Shown here: positions 62,199 to 64,000 of the stretch, one piece after another
How positions within the stretch are numbered: position 1 is the stretch's first letter
How the letters are laid out: every line of letters starts with the position of its first letter
Assembly: GCA_034675505.1 (NCBI GenBank)
Contig: JAUCDD010000038.1
Coordinates: forward strand, 51,685 to 115,684
Direction: 5' to 3'
Length of the DNA: 64,000 nt
Origin: Melaminivora sp034675505
GTDB taxonomy: Bacteria > Pseudomonadota > Gammaproteobacteria > Burkholderiales > Burkholderiaceae_C
Notes under the pieces: model-generated
What the model saw: only the letters and a program-made list of their open reading frames with translations
What the model was told of the DNA's origin: nothing
The model's database searches: none
Position numbers and translations under genes: made by a program

Positions 62199-62510
62199 TC
62201 AAGCAGCAATCGCTTCGATCCGCAGTTCGGTGAACTGCTGGCGATGGCCTTGGTGTTTCTGGTAATGCTTGCGCCGACGCAGCTTGAAGATGCGCACCTT
62301 GTCGTGCTTGCCGTGGGCCACGACGGTGGCCTTGACGCTTGCGCCGGATACCAGGGGCGTGCCAACCTTGAGCTCGGTGCCGTTGCCGACAGCCAGAACC
62401 TGGTCGATCACGATCTCCTGGCCCACATCCGCAGCAATCTGTTCTATCTTGATATTTTCGCCAGCGGCAACGCGATACTGCTTGCCACCGGTTTTTATGA
62501 CCGCGTACAT
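62199..62510 (-). CDS. rplU: 50S ribosomal protein L21
   Basis: 103 residues: MYAVIKTGGKQYRVAAGE, then DKVRIFKLRRRKHYQKHQGHRQ in part; standard length and place before rpmA. ATG at 62510 is preferred to a longer frame from 62561. Confidence 0.98.
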   Translation of the reverse strand: MYAVIKTGGKQYRVAAGENIKIEQIAADVGQEIVIDQVLAVGNGTELKVGTPLVSGASVKATVVAHGKHDKVRIFKLRRRKHYQKHQGHRQQFTELRIEAIAA

Positions 62511-62695
62511 GTAAACCTCGTAGAGAGTTGAAGCTCCGCGAACGAATTTTCGCAGAACCATAAATTCTACTACGAGCGGGAAAAATCACCAAAATTCGTG
62601 CGGCCGCGCCCCGGAGGCGGCGCCCGGCGCCGGTCCAGGGGCGCGCCTGCGCCCTTCCTATAATCCCCGGCTTTGCACCAACCGGCGACCCTACC

Positions 62696-63679
62696 TTGGC
62701 AGCACACTCCCCCAGCACCGCCGCCGCCCTCGCCCAGATCGCCGATGACATGCGCGGCGTTGATGAGGTCATTGCCGCACGCCTGCAATCCAGCGTTCCG
62801 CTGGTGGGCCAGGTGGCGCGCTACATCATTTCGGCAGGCGGCAAGCGCCTGCGCCCCGCCCTGCTGCTGCTGGTGGCGGGCGCGCTGGGCTACCAGGGTG
62901 CGCAGCGCTTCAACCTGGCCGCAGTGGTGGAGTTCATCCACACGGCCACCTTGCTGCACGACGACGTGGTGGACGAATCCACGCTGCGCCGGGGCCGCGA
63001 GACCGCCAACGAGAGCTTTGGCAACCCCGCCAGCGTGCTGGTGGGCGATTTCCTGTATTCGCGCGCCTTCCAGATGATGGTGGACACGGGCAGCATGCGC
63101 GTCATGCAGGTGCTGGCCGACGCCACCAACGTGATCGCCGAGGGCGAGGTGCAGCAGCTCATGAACACCCATGATGCATCGCTGGACGAGGCCGGCTACC
63201 TGCACGTCATCCGCTCCAAGACCGCCAAGCTGTTCGAGGCCAGCGCCCGCCTGGCCGCCATCTTGGCGGGCAGCAGCGCCGAAATCGAGCAGGCCTGCGC
63301 AGAGTATGGCCAGGCACTCGGCACCGCCTTCCAGGTCATCGACGACGTACTCGACTACGACGGCAACGCCCAGGAGATGGGCAAGAACCTGGGGGATGAC
63401 CTGCGGGAGGGCAAGGTCACCCTGCCCCTCATCGTGGCCCTGCAGCGCGGCACCCCCGCACAACAACAGCTGCTGCGCGAAGTGATCGAAACCGGCTCCA
63501 CCGACAACCTGGCCGGAGTACTGGCCATCATCCGCGAAACCGGCGCACTGGACGCCACCCGGCGCGCCGCTGCCGGCCAAGCCCAGCTGGCCATCGATGC
63601 CGCGCGCCGCCTGCCAGGCAATTCCTTCACCAAAGCTTTGCTACAATTGGCGGCTCAGCTTCTGGAGCGCCGCATTTAG
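62696..63679 (+). CDS. ispB: Polyprenyl diphosphate synthase (octaprenyl type)
   Basis: Makes the long isoprenoid side chain of ubiquinone. 327 residues with the two Asp-rich motifs TLLHDDVVDEST (first) and IDDVLDYDGN (second), GGKRLRPALLLL and VGDFLYSRAF. Begins at TTG (62696) because homologues extend to there; ATG at 62750 would remove the first helix. Chain length cannot be read from sequence alone; octaprenyl is usual in Burkholderiales. Divergent from rplU, as is typical. Confidence 0.93.
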   Translation: MAAHSPSTAAALAQIADDMRGVDEVIAARLQSSVPLVGQVARYIISAGGKRLRPALLLLVAGALGYQGAQRFNLAAVVEFIHTATLLHDDVVDESTLRRGRETANESFGNPASVLVGDFLYSRAFQMMVDTGSMRVMQVLADATNVIAEGEVQQLMNTHDASLDEAGYLHVIRSKTAKLFEASARLAAILAGSSAEIEQACAEYGQALGTAFQVIDDVLDYDGNAQEMGKNLGDDLREGKVTLPLIVALQRGTPAQQQLLREVIETGSTDNLAGVLAIIRETGALDATRRAAAGQAQLAIDAARRLPGNSFTKALLQLAAQLLERRI

Positions 63680-63701
63680 GTGGCTTCCTGCAAGCCGCTT
63701 T

Positions 63702-63778
63702 CGGGGTGTAGCTTAGCCTGGTAGAGCGCTACGTTCGGGACGTAGAGGCCGGAGGTTCGAATCCTCTCACCCCGACCA
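63702..63778 (+). tRNA. tRNA-Pro (CGG anticodon), including CCA
   Basis: Acceptor CGGGGTG pairs with CACCCCG; anticodon arm CTACG-TTCGGGA-CGTAG gives CGG; T arm GGAGG-TTCGAAT-CCTCT (one mismatch or wobble); discriminator A and CCA encoded. 77 nt in all. Confidence 0.96.
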
Positions 63779-63786
63779 AGACACAA

Positions 63787-63836
63787 GGGCCGAAAGGCCC
63801 TTCAGATGAAGCCCCGGCCCCGCCGGGGCTTCATCG
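63787..63836 (+). terminator. Hairpins downstream of tRNA-Pro
   Basis: GGGCCGAAAGGCCC (63788-63801) and a longer ATGAAGCCCCGG/CCGGGGCTTCAT stem (about 63806-63835) followed by CGTTTC. Likely terminator for ispB/tRNA-Pro transcription, although the T-run is short. Confidence 0.65.
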
Positions 63837-63978
63837 TTTCTGGCGTTTGCATCTTCATGCGCCGCCGCCGGATCCAGGCTGTTGCTCCAGCGCCGCTGGC
63901 AGGGGCAGCGGTGCATGGTGGCGCCGGCGCAGGCGATGTTAGGATGACCAATCGCTTGCACGCGTCCTAGCTGGTTAC

Positions 63979-64000
63979 ATGTCCGCCAACAGCACCCAAA
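63979..64000 (+). CDS. Start of a gene cut by right window edge
   Basis: ATG followed by codons for SANSTQ runs off the window. In related genomes a type IV pilus ATPase gene (pilB) often follows tRNA-Pro, but seven codons are too few to say. Confidence 0.3.

Noticed and set aside
62570..62695. Possible small gene between rplU and ispB
   Set aside because: No frame with start, ribosome site and composition; the gap must hold divergent promoters.

Overview
This window looks like part of a chromosome from a high-GC betaproteobacterium of the order Burkholderiales, most likely a Comamonadaceae member (Acidovorax, Alicycliphilus or Diaphorobacter type). The evidence is the set of recognisable housekeeping genes, their local order (FmdB-like / DUF502 / aspS; DUF971 / ubiE / Tim44-like / ubiJ / ubiB; rplU / rpmA / obgE / proB), the very GC-rich codon use, and a dispersed intergenic hairpin repeat that I associate with this family. 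No database search was possible, so the genus is an inference.

Layout. 1-27 kb is ordinary chromosome: aspS (cut by the left edge), a sodium:solute symporter, ubiquinone genes (ubiB, ubiJ, ubiE), a very large FAD/FeS oxidoreductase, serS, a CBS-domain protein, a CorC-type membrane protein, an OmpA-like lipoprotein, ispH, an FKBP, radC, a phytase-like lipoprotein, an Smr protein, a truncated haemoglobin and an FtsX-like permease. 26.6-37.1 kb is a compact selenocysteine-dependent formate dehydrogenase locus. It holds fdhD (opposite strand), fdoG with an in-frame UGA at codon 196 followed by a SECIS-like hairpin, fdoH, fdoI, fdhE, selA, selB and selC (tRNA-Sec). Only selD is missing from the window. 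The locus therefore carries both the selenoenzyme and most of the machinery needed to translate it.

From about 38.2 to 48 kb base composition drops and the architecture changes to an integron cassette array: an attI1-like site, about 15 attC or attC-like sites, and short genes all on the plus strand. The cassettes encode a Ser/Thr kinase, a SieB-like membrane protein, a HEPN-like protein, an AP2-like protein, a DUF6998/PD-(D/E)XK-like protein, a GIY-YIG protein, small secreted proteins, and three homologous cassettes with no convincing gene. One cassette is interrupted by a complete IS5-family element with TTAA target duplications. No integron integrase gene is visible beside attI.

From 48.5 to 64 kb the core chromosome resumes: an MBL hydrolase, a YdeP-type molybdenum oxidoreductase coupled to a small winged-helix protein, apbC, a 150-bp MITE-like inverted repeat, grxD, a second CorC-type protein, a lytic transglycosylase, proS, rppH, proB, obgE, rpmA, rplU, ispB, tRNA-Pro and the first codons of another gene.

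Ten single-base indels break genes that read perfectly once repaired (ubiE, the OmpA-like gene, the FtsX-like permease, selA, YdeP twice, proS and three cassette genes). Because ubiE and proS should be indispensable, and most indels lie in or next to short homopolymers, sequencing or assembly error is the likeliest cause. Coordinates of those genes are given across the indel.
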